Positions 10,209 through 19,082 of a DNA stretch of 64,000 nucleotides are shown here, piece by piece. Source of the stretch: Tichowtungia sp964398915 (GTDB lineage: Bacteria > Verrucomicrobiota > Kiritimatiellia > Kiritimatiellales > Tichowtungiaceae). Positions within the stretch are counted from its first letter, which is position 1. Each line of letters opens with the position of its first letter. A program made the position numbers and the translations under genes. The notes under the pieces were generated by a model, which worked only from the letters and a program-made list of their open reading frames with translations, searched no databases and was not told where the DNA came from. The DNA lies in the NCBI GenBank assembly GCA_964398915.1, contig CAYNOR010000006.1:1-64000 (forward strand). The letters are read 5' to 3'.

Positions 10209-11321
10209 TCAGATTGAACCGTCGTGCCGGTAAACACCGTCCCAGTTTTTGAACACCGGTTCCAGCTGTTTGGTACGGAGCATGGCGCAGAAATCGTCGA
10301 GGGTGCGGTCATCGCTGACATCGAATTGACCTTCTTTGGATCCTTCACTGCCGTAGCCGCCGACGGTGGTTTTGCTGGCGATACTCATTTTGTTAACGCC
10401 CAGTCCGGCCATGCCGTCGCGGAACGCCGCTCCTTCGCGGGTGGAAAGAACCAGCGGTACATCCGGCAGACAGATGCGGAAGGCGAAAATAATCTGCGCG
10501 AGCATTTTTTCGCCGACTGGATGCGGCGGGACAAAACCGCCGGCTTCAGAGCGGATGCGCGGGAACGAAACGGTCAATCCGGACTGCCAGTGTATTTTTT
10601 GTAAATGTCTAACGTGGCGGTAGAGCGCCAGCATATCATAGCGCGGATCGGCGAGGCCGAGCAGTGCGCCGAGTCCGGCGAAACGCAGTCCGCCCGCCAG
10701 TGCACGCGATGGAGCTTCCAGACGTTGAAGAAAATCTTTTTTTGGCCCCCAGCGGTGCATTACATCATAGGTTTCCGGATGATAGGTTTCCTGATAGAGC
10801 GTTATGCCGGTGCAGCCCGCTTCGGTCAGCGAACGGTATTCTTCTTCCGCCATCGGAAACACTTCGATGGCGACGTTATGAAACTTTTTTTCCGCCAGCC
10901 GGACGCATTCGCGCAGATAGTCAAGATCAGCCTTGGATGAGCGCTCACCGGTCAGCAGAAGAACTTCTTCAAAGCCCATCGCATGGATCGCATCCAGTTC
11001 TTTTTCGACCGATGCAAAGTCCAGCGCGTGCCGGTCTGTACGGCGGTCGGCGGCGAATCCGCAATAAGCGCAGCCGCCGGAACACCAGCTGGAAAGATAG
11101 AGCGGAACGTAGAGCTGAACGGTGCGTCCGAAGTGGCGGCTCGTCAGTGCCTGTGCACGCGCCGCCATCGGCTCCAGAAAATCCGCCGCTGCGGGGGAAA
11201 GCAGTGCAGAAAGCGTTGCCTCATCCGGGGATTCTGCGCCGAGGGCCTGCCGGACTTCTGAAGCGGAGACGTTCCGGTTTAGCCAGGGTTCAGGGTTCAA
11301 CCAATCTGGGAGTGTCTGCAT
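10209..11321 (-). CDS. thiH: 2-iminoacetate synthase ThiH (tyrosine lyase)
   Basis: Radical SAM enzyme that splits tyrosine into p-cresol and dehydroglycine for the thiazole ring of thiamine. It is the oxygen-sensitive anaerobic alternative to glycine oxidase ThiO. The 370-residue protein has the cluster motif CSGGCAYC (C80, C84, C87) and the ThiH-type stretches LLLTGE and TLYQETYHPETY. The start at 11321 begins the conserved MQTLPDWL region; the reading frame is open upstream but unlike the family. It lies 26 nt downstream of thiG in the riboswitch-controlled operon. Confidence 0.95.
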   Translation of the reverse strand: MQTLPDWLNPEPWLNRNVSASEVRQALGAESPDEATLSALLSPAAADFLEPMAARAQALTSRHFGRTVQLYVPLYLSSWCSGGCAYCGFAADRRTDRHALDFASVEKELDAIHAMGFEEVLLLTGERSSKADLDYLRECVRLAEKKFHNVAIEVFPMAEEEYRSLTEAGCTGITLYQETYHPETYDVMHRWGPKKDFLQRLEAPSRALAGGLRFAGLGALLGLADPRYDMLALYRHVRHLQKIHWQSGLTVSFPRIRSEAGGFVPPHPVGEKMLAQIIFAFRICLPDVPLVLSTREGAAFRDGMAGLGVNKMSIASKTTVGGYGSEGSKEGQFDVSDDRTLDDFCAMLRTKQLEPVFKNWDGVYRHDGSI

Positions 11322-11347
11322 AATCCGTCGGATCAGACTGATCCGTC

Positions 11348-12148
11348 CTATTTTAGAAAAGATGTTAAGGGACTGGTGGCCACCGCCACATCCGATTTCG
11401 GCATAAGGCCGGCCTGTCGTGCGGCATAGCCGGTTTCGACACCCAGCGCGAAAGCGCGGGCCATGGCGATCGGATCTTTGGCCGCGGCGATAGCGGAGTT
11501 GACCAGCACCGCATCGCAACCCATTTCCATGGCACGGGCGGCTTCGGACGGCGCACGCAGTCCGGCATCCACGATGACGGGAATATTGCTATCGCGGATA
11601 ATCAGCCGGATCATGTCGGCGGTGGACAGTCCGCCGCCACTGCCGATGGCTGCGCCGAGCGGCATGACGGCGGCGCAACCGACATCTTCGAGTTTCTTGG
11701 CGAGCACCGGATCGGCGGGAATGTAGGGCAGAACGATGAAGCCGTCGGCGGCCAGCTCTTTGGCGGCCAGATACGTTTCGATCGCGTCGGGCATCAGGTG
11801 GTGAGGATTCGGGTGGATTTCAACTTTCACAAACGGACTGCCGCTCAGTTCGCGACCGAGTTGTGCGGCGCGGACAGCTTCTTTGGCGTTCATGGCGCCT
11901 GACGTATTAGGCATCAGCCGGACATTTTTCAGTTTCGCGAGCGGCGCGCACAGATCATCGCCGGGTCTTTCACGGTTGAAGCGGCGCAGAGCGACCGTAA
12001 CCAGTTCTGTTCCGGATGCCTCAATCGCCTTAATCATGGTTGCGGTATCGGAAAACTTTCCGGTACCGAGAATCAATCGCGATCTAAACTCAACGTTCCC
12101 GAGCTTTAAACTGACTCCTGACCCCTGACCCCTGATTTCCAAGCTCAT
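11348..12148 (-). CDS. thiG: Thiazole synthase ThiG
   Basis: ThiG condenses DXP, dehydroglycine and ThiS-thiocarboxylate into thiazole phosphate. The 266-residue TIM barrel carries the Schiff-base lysine in FVKVEIHPNP (K108), the LLGTGKF-like start, PNTSGAMNAKEAV and VDAGLRAPSEA. GGAGG within the end of thiS supports the ATG at 12148; thiS stops 1 nt upstream. The first 14 residues (RGQGSGVS and around) have no counterpart in usual ThiG proteins. They are encoded by a short tandem CAGGGGT-type repeat, suggesting that repeat DNA was added to the 5' end. Confidence 0.95.
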   Translation of the reverse strand: MSLEIRGQGSGVSLKLGNVEFRSRLILGTGKFSDTATMIKAIEASGTELVTVALRRFNRERPGDDLCAPLAKLKNVRLMPNTSGAMNAKEAVRAAQLGRELSGSPFVKVEIHPNPHHLMPDAIETYLAAKELAADGFIVLPYIPADPVLAKKLEDVGCAAVMPLGAAIGSGGGLSTADMIRLIIRDSNIPVIVDAGLRAPSEAARAMEMGCDAVLVNSAIAAAKDPIAMARAFALGVETGYAARQAGLMPKSDVAVATSPLTSFLK

Positions 12149-12149
12149 A

Positions 12150-12350
12150 TTAACCGCCTCCTACAAAAGTGAGTACTTCGACGGTATCGCCGTCGGTGAA
12201 TTTAAAATCGTTCCATTGTTTGGAAAAAACAAGACCGCCGTTTACGGTCAGGGCGGTGTGCTCGGGTGTTGCGCCGAGTTCGGCCAGCAGGGCGGGGACA
12301 GTCCCGTCGCCGCGATGCTCAACTTTTTCGCCATTCACAATCAAATTCAT
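12150..12350 (-). CDS. thiS: Sulfur carrier protein ThiS
   Basis: A 66-residue ubiquitin-like sulfur carrier whose C-terminal Gly-Gly (ends FVGGG) is adenylated and converted to a thiocarboxylate, which donates sulfur to ThiG. Length, the NGEKVEH strand and the diglycine tail fit. It is the first gene of thiS-thiG-thiH and is preceded by a TPP riboswitch with terminator. No ThiF or ThiI is seen nearby. Codons near 12211-12225 contain one copy of the dispersed TTCCANNNNTTGGAA palindrome. Confidence 0.93.
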   Translation of the reverse strand: MNLIVNGEKVEHRGDGTVPALLAELGATPEHTALTVNGGLVFSKQWNDFKFTDGDTVEVLTFVGGG

Positions 12351-12464
12351 AAAATCTCCGATTTCATGAATGGATTAATGGAGCGATGGATTTCTGGATG
12401 AATGATCAACTTCCAGTAATCCCGCAATCCTTTAATCCATCCTTTCGCATTCCTTCCGGAATGC

Positions 12465-12498
12465 AAAAAACTCCCGGCCGTGAGGCGACGGGAGTTTT
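12465..12498 (-). terminator. Rho-independent terminator of the thi leader
   Basis: On the minus strand ACTCCCG pairs with CGGGAGT around a loop of about 14 nt and is followed by TTTTTT. It starts about 10 nt past the TPP aptamer and 115 nt before thiS. Ligand-bound aptamer would favour this hairpin and stop transcription; the 5' arm may pair alternatively with the aptamer's GGGAGT end. Confidence 0.85.
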
Positions 12499-12506
12499 GT
12501 CGTATC

Positions 12507-12590
12507 ACTCCCTTCCGCCGGTATTAGCCGGATCAGGTTCATCGGGTATAATCTCAGCACGTCCGCCTTGCGGCGTCCGGCACCCCGGGA
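12507..12590 (-). promoter_or_regulatory. TPP riboswitch (THI element)
   Basis: The minus strand shows the conserved THI-box core in order: GGGGTGC, then a variable P3 stem with GCTGAGA, then ACCCGATGAACCTGATC, and GGCTAATACCGGC leading to GGAAGGGAGT. This binds thiamine pyrophosphate. It lies between aspC and thiS and is followed by an intrinsic terminator, so it should reduce thiSGH transcription when TPP is plentiful. A weak promoter candidate lies just upstream: TTTACT, 17 nt, then CACTAT, around 12602-12630. Confidence 0.96.
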
Positions 12591-12633
12591 AACAGGCGCA
12601 TAGTGCCAATCGGCTTCTGCGAAGTAAAGCAAT

Positions 12634-12660
12634 AGAGGCCATCAATTCATGAGGGCCTCT
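12634..12660 (-). terminator. Hairpin downstream of aspC
   Basis: AGAGGCC pairs with GGCCTCT around a 13-nt loop, 16 nt past the aspC stop. The following T tract is interrupted (TTGCTTT), so termination may be moderate. Confidence 0.55.
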
Positions 12661-12676
12661 ATGCCGGCTCTGCGTT

Positions 12677-13855
12677 TTACCGTTTCATGGCTTCGGCGAC
12701 GGCATCGCAGACGAAGTCCATGTTGTCCGGCGTAAGACCGGCGACGTTGATACGTCCGGAGCCGACGATGTAGATGGCTTTTTCCTCTTTCAGGAAGCTG
12801 ACCTGATTTTTGTTCAGCCCGCTGAATGAGAACATCCCTTTCTGCCTCGTCATAAACGAACAGTCCATCGGCACGCCGCGTTTTGTCAGTCCGGCGGCCA
12901 GTGCCGCGCGAGCCTGTGCGATGCGGTCGCGCATGCCGTTGAGTTCACTTCTCCAGAGTTTGCAAAGTTCTTTGTCTTTCAAAATCGTGGTGACGATCAT
13001 GCCGCCGTGCGCAGGCGGATTGGAGTAGAGTACGCGGGCCATGGCTTTCATGTGGCTCATGGCGGTTTCGGCTTCAACCGGCGTGGCGGCGACAGCGCTC
13101 AGTGCGCCGGTGCGGTCGCGGTAGAGACCGAAATTTTTGGAGAAGGAGCTGGCGATGAGCATTTCGACACCGGCGGACAGCAGGGCTTCAACACCGGTAC
13201 GGTCGGCTTCAAGGCCGTCGCCGAAACCTTGATAGGCGAAGTCGACCAGTGCGGACCAGCCGTTTTTTTGCGCGATGGCTGCGGTCTGTTTCCACTGGGC
13301 GGCGGAAAGATCAACGCCGCTCGGGTTGTGGCAGCAGGCGTGGAGCAGTACGCAGTCACCGGCCGGTATTTTTTCCAGCGCAGCGAAGAATCCGGAGCCG
13401 TCAAGATCTTTGGTGGCGGCGTTGTAGTAGGGATATTCTTTCACCGTCAGTCCGGCGGCGGCAAAAATATTATTGTGATTGGCCCAGGTCGGGTTGCTGA
13501 CCCAGATTGTTTTTGAGCTGAATTTTGCCAGCAGGTCAGCGGCGACGCGCAGAGCGCCGGTTCCACCGGGAGTGTGGATGGTGGCGGAGCGGTCACAGAG
13601 AGAACCAAAGATCATTTTCTGCACCTCGTCGCCGTAGGCGGCTTCACCGGCGATGGGCATATAGTTCTTGGTGTTTTCCTTTTCGAATATCCGTTTTTCG
13701 GCCGCTTTGACCGATTCAAGAATCGGAGTGTGGCCTTCTTCGTCTTTATAGACACCGACGCCGAGATTGATTTTTCCAAAGCGCTGATCTTTTTTGAATG
13801 CTTCGGTCAGTCCGAGGATGGCGTCTTCCGGGGCGGGGGTTACATTTTTCCACAT
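12677..13855 (-). CDS. aspC: Aspartate/aromatic aminotransferase (class I, fold type I)
   Basis: PLP-dependent aminotransferase that interconverts aspartate or aromatic amino acids with 2-oxo acids. The 392-residue protein matches the AspC/TyrB subgroup: LGVGVYKDEEG near the N-terminus, HACCHNPSGVD (binding the PLP region), and SSFSKNFGLYRDRTGAL with Schiff-base lysine 240. GGAGAAATAGCT precedes the ATG. The sequence cannot separate aspartate from aromatic preference. Downstream is a hairpin and then the thi operon's riboswitch; upstream is about 95 bp of short GCGTATTACG-like repeat DNA. Confidence 0.9.
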   Translation of the reverse strand: MWKNVTPAPEDAILGLTEAFKKDQRFGKINLGVGVYKDEEGHTPILESVKAAEKRIFEKENTKNYMPIAGEAAYGDEVQKMIFGSLCDRSATIHTPGGTGALRVAADLLAKFSSKTIWVSNPTWANHNNIFAAAGLTVKEYPYYNAATKDLDGSGFFAALEKIPAGDCVLLHACCHNPSGVDLSAAQWKQTAAIAQKNGWSALVDFAYQGFGDGLEADRTGVEALLSAGVEMLIASSFSKNFGLYRDRTGALSAVAATPVEAETAMSHMKAMARVLYSNPPAHGGMIVTTILKDKELCKLWRSELNGMRDRIAQARAALAAGLTKRGVPMDCSFMTRQKGMFSFSGLNKNQVSFLKEEKAIYIVGSGRINVAGLTPDNMDFVCDAVAEAMKR

Positions 13856-13950
13856 AGCTATTTCTCCAGATTTTTACTGCGTATTACGTACTGAGTATTG
13901 CGGATCTTATTTTTTCCAAACAATCAATACGGACTACGCGGTACGTTCTT

Positions 13951-15111
13951 TTATCTATAATATTGATCGAACCATTGTTTGAGCAGGTTGCGCTCAGGTT
14001 TAATAATTCCCATTTCACGCCGGGCATTTTCGGCTGAGTCGGAGGCGTGCGCGGCGTTGACCATGATGTCGCTGCCGTATTCCTTACGAACGGAGCCGGG
14101 CTGCGCTTTACTTGGATCGGTCGGGCCGAGAATGTTGCGGATTTTATTTACGGCATCTTTGCCGGCGTAGATGAGCACCAGACAGCGCACTTTACCGTCG
14201 GCGGCCATTTCGTTTTCCGGAACATCGGGCATCCACAGGCCGGTCATGAATTTCATGATTTCGTAAAACTGGTTGTCGCCGTATACCGGACCGAGAGTCT
14301 GTCCGAGCGCCTGTTTAACCTCATCAGGCATAGCGAATCCAAATTCGTCTTCCAGCGTGGAGCAGGCTTTATCCGCCGCCCGGCCGCCGAGTTTTTCGCG
14401 CAGTACGGGTTGCACGGGGCCGTAGAACTGCCGGGCTTCGGCCATGCTCATGCGATGAACCTGTGCGCCGACAATGCGCAGACCTGAACGCGAAAACAGG
14501 TCGACGATGTTGCCGGGGCGCGAGCTGGGGAAGCGGAAGTTGTCCGGCTTTATGATCACCAGCGTCCGCTCTACATCGGCATCCGGCAGGCTGAGGGCGT
14601 TTTTGACAATACCGCCGTCGGTATCAGCATATTCCATCCAGAGCGAGAGAATTTGTTTTGCCGCGGAAACAGTCGGCGCGATCAGAACGGCCGGCTCAAA
14701 ATAAATAATATTTCCGGAAGCATCCCGGACGCAATCACCGTAGGTTCCGCGCACCGTGTCGGCCGATTCCTGTGCGTCGTTCAATGCCCCGGCGGCCTCA
14801 TAGATTTTCCGGATGGCGTCTTCGCCTTCAAACAGCAACAGCATAACCCGGTGCGGGCGTCCGGTGTCGGACTCCGGACCGAAGGCGCGCAGAACATAGT
14901 CGGCGAGCAGGGTGCGGCGGTCGGCTGCGACATCCGGCATGGTACGCAACTGCCCGGCGAAGCGATCGACCAGCTCCTGACTCGGCCCGAACATCCTCGA
15001 CGCAACCAGATCCAATCCTTCAATACGGCTGAATCGACCGATAATGCCGCCGGTACGCGATTTGCGCAGCGAATGGGGGGTGATCATCACAAATCCGAGT
15101 TCTTTTGCCAT
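13951..15111 (-). CDS. Tandem nucleoside diphosphate kinase-domain protein
   Basis: A 386-residue protein made of two NDK-like domains (about 1-185 and 190-386), whereas usual NDK is about 140 residues. NDK moves gamma-phosphate between nucleoside triphosphates and diphosphates through a phospho-histidine. The second domain keeps the active-site context NAAHASDSAENA with His 355 and begins TLVIIKPDNFR. The first has MITPHSLR in place of IKPD and NIIY where NIIH is expected, so it is probably inactive. The start at 15111 has GAGGACGAAAGG upstream. No conventional ndk is seen in the window. Confidence 0.85.
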   Translation of the reverse strand: MAKELGFVMITPHSLRKSRTGGIIGRFSRIEGLDLVASRMFGPSQELVDRFAGQLRTMPDVAADRRTLLADYVLRAFGPESDTGRPHRVMLLLFEGEDAIRKIYEAAGALNDAQESADTVRGTYGDCVRDASGNIIYFEPAVLIAPTVSAAKQILSLWMEYADTDGGIVKNALSLPDADVERTLVIIKPDNFRFPSSRPGNIVDLFSRSGLRIVGAQVHRMSMAEARQFYGPVQPVLREKLGGRAADKACSTLEDEFGFAMPDEVKQALGQTLGPVYGDNQFYEIMKFMTGLWMPDVPENEMAADGKVRCLVLIYAGKDAVNKIRNILGPTDPSKAQPGSVRKEYGSDIMVNAAHASDSAENARREMGIIKPERNLLKQWFDQYYR

Positions 15112-15219
15112 AACAGTTGCCTTTCGTCCTCTTTTACCTGCAATCTCTAGTTCTTCTGGTTGGGGCACGGATTATGTCCAACTTTTAAAACAAAAAAACA
15201 AAAATCTGCAAGGAACCCT

Positions 15220-16470
15220 GTGAAAAATCTGAACGAAAAAATCATCAACCAGCAAACCAGACTGGCCGTCGAAATTTTAGAAACGCTCACTCCGCATGTG
15301 CTGGAAAACCGGCATCCGGCCGATCGCGTCCTGTTGCGCTTCTTCAAAAACCGTCATGAACTGGGTTCCCGCGACCGCCGTTTCCTCTCCGAATGCTTCT
15401 TTTCCTATTTCCGCTGGCTCGGCTGGACCAAAGCCTTGCAGCTTCCGCCGATTGAAGCTGCCGCGTTGAGCTGGCTGCTTGACCGGACGGATCTGCACGT
15501 TGCGTTGCAATCCGCTGCGAAACCGGGCTGGGAGCCGCTTGGCGGTAAAACGCTTGAGGAAAAACGCGCCGCGCTGGTTGGCTGGTTTCCTAACTTCCAA
15601 GGGTTGGGTAAAGCAGACCTTGTGCCTCCAAACCTTGGAAAAAGCGTCGGATTGCCCATCGGGGGTGAGGATCTTTTTTATGAAACGTTGCAACAGCGTC
15701 CGCCGACCTGGTTGCGCCTGCGCAATGACGAGTTTAAGCAGATACTGACCGAAGCAGGCATTGCTTTTACGGAACATCCGAAACTTTCCGGTGCGATCTC
15801 GGTCGAAGCCGGCACATCGCTCGGTAAGCTGGGTCACGGCGGTCAGTATGAGGTGCAGGACATTGCGTCGCAAGCCGTTGCGCGGATTGCTGCACCGGCA
15901 TCCGGCTCGGACTGGTGGGATGCTTGCGCGGGTGCGGGCGGGAAAACGGTTCAGTTGGCCGACCTGATTGGTCGCGATGGCAAGGTGCTGGCGACCGATT
16001 TGAGGACTGAGGCTTTGCATGAGTGTAAAAAACGGGCACATGCCGGCGGGATTTCCAATGTCCGGATGCAGCTGCACGATTTAGCCAAAGACAAACCCTT
16101 TACCAAGGAGTTCGATGGCGTATTGGTGGATGCGCCCTGTTCGGGCTGGGGTACATGGAGCCGTAACCCGGATGCCCGTTGGCGGAGTGATCTGCGTGAT
16201 CCGGCGCAGAAACGGAATTTACAGGTGAGGATGCTCCATAATGCTGCTCAGTGTGTGAAATCCGGCGGCGTGCTGGTGTATGCAGTCTGTACGTTTACCC
16301 GCGAGGAAACGGTTGAAGTGATCGAACGCTTCCTGCCGGAGCATCCGGGTTTTGTGCTGGATTCATTTGCCCATCCATTGACGGGCGAACCGGTTAATGG
16401 TGCGGTGCAAATCTGGCCGTGGGAGGGCCCCGGCGACGGAATGTTCATCGCGCGTTTACGGAAAAGCTAA
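15220..16470 (+). CDS. RsmB/NOP-family rRNA cytosine-C5 methyltransferase
   Basis: SAM-dependent RNA m5C methyltransferase, probably acting on 16S rRNA. The 416-residue protein has an N-terminal NusB-like or helical part and a Rossmann core with SAM motif DACAGAGGKTVQLADL. The catalytic cysteine motif DAPCSGWGTWSRNPDARW and second cysteine motif VYAVCTFTREE are both intact. The GTG at 15220 is preferred because AAGGA lies 5-9 nt upstream and it starts the homologous region. Two copies of the dispersed TTCCAANNNTTGGAA palindrome lie inside the coding region (about 15595 and 15628), in a variable loop near residues 125-141. Confidence 0.88.
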   Translation: MKNLNEKIINQQTRLAVEILETLTPHVLENRHPADRVLLRFFKNRHELGSRDRRFLSECFFSYFRWLGWTKALQLPPIEAAALSWLLDRTDLHVALQSAAKPGWEPLGGKTLEEKRAALVGWFPNFQGLGKADLVPPNLGKSVGLPIGGEDLFYETLQQRPPTWLRLRNDEFKQILTEAGIAFTEHPKLSGAISVEAGTSLGKLGHGGQYEVQDIASQAVARIAAPASGSDWWDACAGAGGKTVQLADLIGRDGKVLATDLRTEALHECKKRAHAGGISNVRMQLHDLAKDKPFTKEFDGVLVDAPCSGWGTWSRNPDARWRSDLRDPAQKRNLQVRMLHNAAQCVKSGGVLVYAVCTFTREETVEVIERFLPEHPGFVLDSFAHPLTGEPVNGAVQIWPWEGPGDGMFIARLRKS

Positions 16471-16587
16471 GGATATTGTTCGAAAATTGAGCAACGACCT
16501 GATGATACGGCTTGAGAAATAACGGCCTCCTTTTCTCTTGAAACTCTTAGTGCTACCGCCTGATGAATACATGGCACTCTTCAATTG

Positions 16588-18984
16588 TTAGCTTAAATCG
16601 ATTCCGAATGTGATTTCATTTCCGAGACTCCCAGCATACTCAACAATCTTGGGTTTGTTTTTTGTATGAACGTTTTCTTCTACAAGTTCATTAGGGAGTT
16701 CGTTTAGGAAGTAGCTTTCTATCAGTTGTTCCGTATTTTCATTTGTCTGATTTGTCGGTTCCTGTATGGATTCCTGTATCTCAAGGATTCCTTGGCAGGT
16801 CGCTTGTTTATTTAGTTTTTTATGAGATTGTGTCGTTGAAGTAATACGGTTTCTTCGTGTGATGATAAGCTCATCCTTTGCGCGTGTGAGTGCAACGTAA
16901 AGAACTCTTCGTTCTTCTTCGATATCGTCCAGATTTCCGATGGAAAATGTCGATGGGTATTGCCCTGCTGAAACGTTCTGAATGTAACAAACTTCCCGTT
17001 CGGTTCCCTTTGCAGAGTGTATTGTGATTATCTGAACCACATCTTCATTTTGTTTTCGGCTAAGCTCTGAGCTGTACGCTGGGTCGAGTACGTATTCCTC
17101 AATGAACTCCAGTATGGATCTGTGTTTTTTTGCCAACTTAGCAACAAAGTCAAAATCACGGCGGCGTTTTTCCCAGTCTTGATTTTTATATTTTTCACTA
17201 AGAATATTATTCATCATCGCAGCCACTGTTTTTATGATCTCTGGGATCTGTCCATCAAGTTTCTGAATGGTTTTTATAATTTCAATTAACAATGGAGGGA
17301 TTTTCTGTTGCATTGCTAGGTGCCGCAGGGTTTCATCCAAATCAGAGTGTTGGAGAATCTCGTTCGCTATTTTTGCCGCCGTGACTTCGCCTAATCCGTT
17401 CCAGAGAATTAAATATCTCATCCATCCAATTTCATCTTGATGGTTTGCCGTAACGCGGAGTGCAGATAAGACATCTTTTACATGCGCAGCTTCGAGCAAT
17501 TTCGTTCCACCAATAAATATGTAAGGAATCTCTTTGGCAAGAAGGGCCGCCTCGACAGTTCTGGCAATAAAAGAGGATCGGACAAGGATCATGTGTCTTG
17601 ACCATGTGCTGCCATCCGCTTTTCTTTTTTCTAGGTCTTCAGCAATCCATCTTCCCTCCTCCCATTCACATGAAAAAGTGTGAATTTTTGGGATGACACC
17701 ATCTCCTCTTATTGCGCGCAGCCGCTTGCCATAAGGAACTTCACTTCTTGATAAAAGCCAGTTAGAGATGTTGAGGATCTCTTGTGTTGACCGGTAGTTA
17801 TCTTCAAGTTTTAAAACCAGCGCACCCGGAACGCGCTCCTTAAAGCTATGTACATTTCTAAAATCCGCGCCTCTAAATCCGTAAATAGATTGTGCGTCGT
17901 CGCCCACACAAAATAACTTTGCAAAGTTTGTCAGCGGCTGAAGGAGTTCCCATTGGATGGGATTGGTATCCTGCATCTCATCAACCAATATGTGATCGTA
18001 TTGTGAACCTATCCATGCGCAGACATCTGGATATTGGGCGATTCCCCGAGCGACAATGTCTAGGATGTCGTCGTAGTCAAAATAGTTTCGCGCCCGTTTC
18101 CGTTCCTCATAGTGTTTCATGACCGTCGCTATGTGTTCTTTTTGCGGATGGAAATTAGGAAATTTTTTTAAGAGAGCTTTATCAAGGGAACTCCGAGTGT
18201 TTCTGGCGTAAGAGTACAAATCACAAAGTTCAGCAGCTGTTAGAAATTGTGCCTTAGCTTTTTTGCCGCGGAGTATTCTGAATAATTGCAATTGGTCGTC
18301 ACGATCGATGATCGTGAAGCTTTTAAAGCCAAAGGCGATCGGGTTACGATGAAGAAGAGATGTGCACCATGTATGAAAGGTTGAAGCCCTCAATCCTTTA
18401 CTGCTATCTCCAATAGTTAATCGAACCCGTTCAACAATTTCTGAAGCTGATCGACGAGTAAAGGTGAGTATTTGAATTCTTTCCGGACGAGTGCCGCTGG
18501 AGATCAAATACGCGGCTCGGGCGATGATCGTTTTTGTTTTCCCGCACCCGGCGCCTGCTAAGACAAGTGTATGTGTAGCGGGGGCGGTTGCGGCGTGTCG
18601 CTGGCTGTCATTCAACTCCCTTAACAGAGAGTCTACTGTATTCGCTTGCCCCGACCCGCTTTTCATGAATTCGCCGCAAGGGGTAAGATTCTTGGCTACA
18701 GTAAGTATTTGCTCGGAACAGATAGGTTGGGGGCGAGTTTGTCCGGGTGTTTCCGCTGGGATAAAGGGGAGAATCTCCGGAGTTTCTTGATGAATATCTT
18801 TTGTGGTTGCTATGCGTTCTGATTCTTTGGGCACATCAAAAGATGGTGGTGCCGGCATTTCTTTTGGTATCGGCTCTTTGCAGGTTGAACAACGCCATCG
18901 GGGTGCATCCGGGTTATAGTCGCTGGGATTATACTTTGCCCCGCAACCATTACATATGCACTCTATCGGCGTTTTAGTTTCCAT
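16588..18984 (-). CDS. UvrD/PcrA-like superfamily 1 helicase with N-terminal zinc ribbon
   Basis: A 798-residue ATP-dependent 3'-5' DNA helicase by family. A Cys-rich ribbon (Cys 11, 14, 32, 35) precedes a linker, then the helicase. Walker A is AGAGCGKT at 143-150. Motif II reads VDEMQD where DExQD is usual. QSIYGFRGAD, LEDNYRST, TIHSAKGTE and VALTRAKDEL follow. A start at 19071 is possible (AAGGTG close upstream), but the extra 29 residues look unlike the family. The gene is visibly AT-richer than its neighbours, as is the next gene, suggesting acquisition. The zinc ribbon may guide it to a partner or DNA structure; the exact role is unknown. Confidence 0.88.
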   Translation of the reverse strand: METKTPIECICNGCGAKYNPSDYNPDAPRWRCSTCKEPIPKEMPAPPSFDVPKESERIATTKDIHQETPEILPFIPAETPGQTRPQPICSEQILTVAKNLTPCGEFMKSGSGQANTVDSLLRELNDSQRHAATAPATHTLVLAGAGCGKTKTIIARAAYLISSGTRPERIQILTFTRRSASEIVERVRLTIGDSSKGLRASTFHTWCTSLLHRNPIAFGFKSFTIIDRDDQLQLFRILRGKKAKAQFLTAAELCDLYSYARNTRSSLDKALLKKFPNFHPQKEHIATVMKHYEERKRARNYFDYDDILDIVARGIAQYPDVCAWIGSQYDHILVDEMQDTNPIQWELLQPLTNFAKLFCVGDDAQSIYGFRGADFRNVHSFKERVPGALVLKLEDNYRSTQEILNISNWLLSRSEVPYGKRLRAIRGDGVIPKIHTFSCEWEEGRWIAEDLEKRKADGSTWSRHMILVRSSFIARTVEAALLAKEIPYIFIGGTKLLEAAHVKDVLSALRVTANHQDEIGWMRYLILWNGLGEVTAAKIANEILQHSDLDETLRHLAMQQKIPPLLIEIIKTIQKLDGQIPEIIKTVAAMMNNILSEKYKNQDWEKRRRDFDFVAKLAKKHRSILEFIEEYVLDPAYSSELSRKQNEDVVQIITIHSAKGTEREVCYIQNVSAGQYPSTFSIGNLDDIEEERRVLYVALTRAKDELIITRRNRITSTTQSHKKLNKQATCQGILEIQESIQEPTNQTNENTEQLIESYFLNELPNELVEENVHTKNKPKIVEYAGSLGNEITFGIDLS

Positions 18985-19082
18985 ATTCAGATTTCTGTTG
19001 TTTCGGGGGGCGTCTGAAAAGCGCCGTATCACTGACACAGTCTCACTTTTTACTCTTCCGCCAAGACTCATTCACCTTACGT

